NCBI GenBank assembly: GCA_963725175.1
Contig: CAVRXH010000006.1
Coordinates: 4,030,001 to 4,094,000 of the forward strand
Direction of reading: 5' to 3'
Source of the DNA: DASUBV01 sp963725175
GTDB lineage: Bacteria; Actinomycetota; Actinomycetes; Streptosporangiales; Streptosporangiaceae
Length of the DNA stretch: 64,000 nucleotides
The position numbers were made by a program, and so were the translations under genes. This document shows, piece by piece, positions 62,015 through 64,000 of the stretch. Each line of letters begins with the position of its first letter. Positions within the stretch are counted from its first letter, which is position 1. Below the pieces are notes generated by a model that was not told the DNA's origin, did not search any database, and worked only from the letters and a program-made list of their open reading frames with translations.

Positions 62015-63151
62015 CTATGCCTTGTAGGGGCCGGCCACGGCCTGGGGAGTCCGGGCTTGCGCCAGTGCGGCTTCGGGGAAGCGGGGACCCTCCTGGTAGT
62101 AGCGTGCCCTGGTGCGGCCTACCGGGGACAGCAGGCCCTGCGTGACCAGGTCGCGCAGGTCTCGTTGCGCCTGCTGCAAGCTGAGTCCTTCGGCATGCTC
62201 GTAGTGGAGCCGCCGGACCCTGCCTGCCATCGCTACGTCGTGCAGCGCGGAGACGATGCGCTCGTCCATCGCGGACTCTTCCGCGAAGTCAGTGAGCAGG
62301 CGCCACACCCGAGCTGAACGGTTGAGCCGGTTAAGGACCGCCTGAGCCTGCTCGTGGTACGCGGTGAGGTTGAAGCGGATCCAGCTAGATACATCCTGCG
62401 CTGGCTGGTAGACCGCGCCGCGACTGGCAAGCGACCGGTAGTACTCCCAGGTGTTTCCTGGTCGTCCGAGCCAGGCTTCGATGGAGGAGAACTCGGGGGC
62501 AAGGACGACCTCGCGCGCGATCAGCAAGGTCTGCAGCGACCGGGACATCCGCCCGTTTCCGTCGGCCCAGGGATGAAGTGAGACGAGGTGAAGATGCGCC
62601 ATCGCGGCTCTGACGAGGGCGTGCGTGTCGTCGGGTGTGTTCAGCCAGGCGACCAGCTCGGCCATGAGCCGCGGGACCTCGGCGGCATCGGGCGCGGTAT
62701 AGGCCGCGATCGACGGGTCGCGGGCGTCGGTGACGTAAACCGGTCCCTTCCGCCACTGGCCGGCCGGCTTGCGCGGACTGTGCCGGTGGCCCTGAAGCAT
62801 CCAGTGCAGTGCGTTCAGCAGCCCTTGGGAGTATGTGAAGTCCCTGACGTCGTGCAGCGTCTGGATGTAGGTCATCATGTGCTGGCAGGCGACCGTTTCG
62901 GCCAGGTTCTCCTCCGATACCTCGACGTCATGCTCGCCGTCCATCAGGTCCGCCACATCGGACGTGCTCACCCGGAATCCCTCAATCGAGTTGGATGCCG
63001 CGATCGCGTCGGCGGTGAGGAACTTGCGCAGGCCGTCGGCCCACTTGACGGGTGTGTCCCGCATGGCATGCCGCAGGTCCCGGCGCATGGCGTCGATTTC
63101 ATCGAGAACGCGAGCGTCGTCTGCGTTGATGGTTGGCGTCGGATAGAGCAT
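62015..63151 (-). CDS. Fic-domain AMP-transferase
   Basis: A 378-residue Fic protein. The active-site motif is HPWADGNGRMSR starting at His193, with the catalytic His and the phosphate-binding loop intact. The N-terminal inhibitory motif is SNSIEG (residues 53-58), whose Glu blocks ATP binding in class II Fic proteins. A C-terminal winged-helix-like region (LSLQQAQRDLRDLVTQGLLSPVG) follows, as in regulatory Fic/DUF4172-type proteins. Fic enzymes transfer AMP to target proteins. The start codon lies inside a palindromic operator candidate, so autoregulation is likely. No separate antitoxin gene is evident. Confidence 0.92.
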   Translation of the reverse strand: MLYPTPTINADDARVLDEIDAMRRDLRHAMRDTPVKWADGLRKFLTADAIAASNSIEGFRVSTSDVADLMDGEHDVEVSEENLAETVACQHMMTYIQTLHDVRDFTYSQGLLNALHWMLQGHRHSPRKPAGQWRKGPVYVTDARDPSIAAYTAPDAAEVPRLMAELVAWLNTPDDTHALVRAAMAHLHLVSLHPWADGNGRMSRSLQTLLIAREVVLAPEFSSIEAWLGRPGNTWEYYRSLASRGAVYQPAQDVSSWIRFNLTAYHEQAQAVLNRLNRSARVWRLLTDFAEESAMDERIVSALHDVAMAGRVRRLHYEHAEGLSLQQAQRDLRDLVTQGLLSPVGRTRARYYQEGPRFPEAALAQARTPQAVAGPYKA

Positions 63152-63198
63152 GACGTAATGATACTGTCATTACGTCATTACGTCATTACGTCATTACG
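63150..63198. promoter_or_regulatory. Operator candidate and tandem repeat upstream of fic
   Basis: A perfect inverted repeat ATGACGTAATGA / TCATTACGTCAT (63150-63161 and 63167-63178, five-base spacer) covers the fic start codon. It runs on into four exact tandem copies of TCATTACG (63167-63198). The phased 8-bp units look like an array of protein-binding half-sites. Confidence 0.75.
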
Positions 63199-63284
63199 TC
63201 AAGGTTTGCGACCGCCGTTGAGCGCGAAGTGGGGTTGAACCACCCGCTGACCTGGCCGTGCGTGGCTTGGGATACGTTGCGTTG

Positions 63285-64000
63285 ATGGATTGTTCACCAA
63301 TTTCCTCGACGGGTGCCGTCACGACGCTGACGGCCACGATCGGCACCGGGCCGCGGCTGGCGGCCGGCGGGGATCGGGACTACTACGGGGTGGAGACCGG
63401 CGCGGGGGAGCCGCGGCTGGCCAGGGCCGACCTGGGCGGCCGGCCGGCCGGGCCGGCGTCGGCCGACGGGGCGGTCCTGTACCTGGCCCAGTTCAGCGAC
63501 ATGCAGATCACCGACGTGCAGTCGCCGGGCCGCATCGAGTTCCTTGAGGCGCTGCGCGGGCTGCCTGGCGAGGACATCTACGTGCCGGTCGCCCGGCCGC
63601 AGGAAGCGCTCAGCCTGCACGGCTTCGACGCGGCGGTGGACACGATGAACGCGCTTGGCCCGAGCCCGGACACGGGCCGGCGGCTGGACCTGGCGCTCTC
63701 GACCGGGGACAACATCGACAACGCGCAGGCCAACGAGCTAGACTGGTTCCTGACGGTGCTCGGCGGCGGCGTCGTGGACCAGAACTCGGGCGCCGGCGGT
63801 TACCAGGGCGCGCAGGCGCCCGACTGGGACAACCCGGTGGTCTGGCATCCCGAGGGCGGCGCCGACCGGTTCACCGGCCGGTGGGGCTTCCCGCGCTCGC
63901 CGGGGCTGCTGGCGGCGGCGATGGCGCCGTTCACCGCCCGTGGCCTGTCGCTGCCGTGGCTGTCCTGCTTCGGCAACCACGAGGGCCTGGTCCAGGGCGT
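63285..64000 (+). CDS. Metallophosphoesterase family protein (partial, runs off the window)
   Basis: The first 238 codons of a protein of the actinobacterial metallophosphoesterase group (TIGR03767 type). It starts at the ATG at 63285 and remains open to the end of the window. Metal-binding signatures are AQFSDMQITD (first metal Asp motif), LSTGDNIDNAQ (the GD-N block) and CFGNHEG (the GNHE block). The N-terminal 40 residues have no clear signal peptide. The enzyme probably hydrolyses a phosphomonoester or diester; the substrate is unknown. Confidence 0.85.
   Translation, partial: MDCSPISSTGAVTTLTATIGTGPRLAAGGDRDYYGVETGAGEPRLARADLGGRPAGPASADGAVLYLAQFSDMQITDVQSPGRIEFLEALRGLPGEDIYVPVARPQEALSLHGFDAAVDTMNALGPSPDTGRRLDLALSTGDNIDNAQANELDWFLTVLGGGVVDQNSGAGGYQGAQAPDWDNPVVWHPEGGADRFTGRWGFPRSPGLLAAAMAPFTARGLSLPWLSCFGNHEGLVQG

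Noticed and set aside
63167..63198. A CRISPR array
   Set aside because: The units are 8 bp, directly abutting and without spacers, and no cas genes are present.

Overview
The window is chromosomal DNA of a high-G+C Gram-positive bacterium (Actinomycetota, probably a filamentous actinomycete). The evidence is the strongly G/C-biased third codon positions, the many GTG/TTG starts, the ECF sigma factor paired with a YCII/DGPF protein, the actinobacterial two-component systems and the MbtH/NRPS/PKS gene content. Genus and species cannot be fixed from the sequence alone.

Layout. 0-8 kb: two two-component systems (OmpR type and NarL type), a multi-pass membrane protein and a secreted S33-type peptidase. 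8.2-9.0 kb: a frameshifted IS5-like transposase. 9.36-15.97 kb (minus strand): a complete type I Wadjet anti-plasmid operon, jetABCD. 16.2-18.0 kb: a secreted peptidoglycan amidase. 18.2-26.1 kb: the first block of NRPS genes, an mbtH-C-TE-SET operon, an MFS exporter and a C-A-T NRPS. 26.3-28.0 kb: a YCII protein and an ECF42-like sigma factor. 28.0-41.2 kb: a compact operon of KASIII-like acyltransferase, one-module PKS (KS-AT-ACP), MIO ammonia-lyase/aminomutase, Rieske oxygenase, glutamine-dependent amidotransferase (AsnB) and glycosyltransferase. It is flanked by a divergent paralogous glycosyltransferase and by regulators. 41.2-48.4 kb: a decayed methyltransferase, a C39-like protein, an alpha-oxoamine synthase, a D-Ala-D-Ala ligase, a MurF-alanine racemase fusion and a serine/threonine dehydratase-like PLP enzyme. 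48.6-55.9 kb: a second MFS exporter paralogous to the first, then an operon of ArgG-like enzyme, aldo-keto reductase, A-T-R reductase NRPS and cysteine-less DapF-fold protein, read from a near-consensus promoter. 56-64 kb: sulfotransferase-like protein, ArsR/SRPBCC pair, a NarL-type two-component locus that includes a pseudo-kinase, a lipoprotein, a Fic protein with a repeat-rich operator, and the start of a metallophosphoesterase.

How the genes may work together. About 18-56 kb looks like one composite biosynthetic region, or two interleaved ones. It has NRPS parts (free C, free TE, C-A-T, A-T-R), a short PKS pathway with an aromatic amino acid branch, two glycosyltransferases, two paralogous exporters and cluster regulators. 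Its most striking element is a duplicated set of enzymes of the D-alanine branch of peptidoglycan synthesis (alanine racemase, D-Ala-D-Ala ligase, MurF). I infer that these are self-resistance copies protecting the producer from a product that hits this branch, or less likely that they make a D-amino-acid building block. I do not recognise the product, and no known cluster matches the gene set as far as I can recall.
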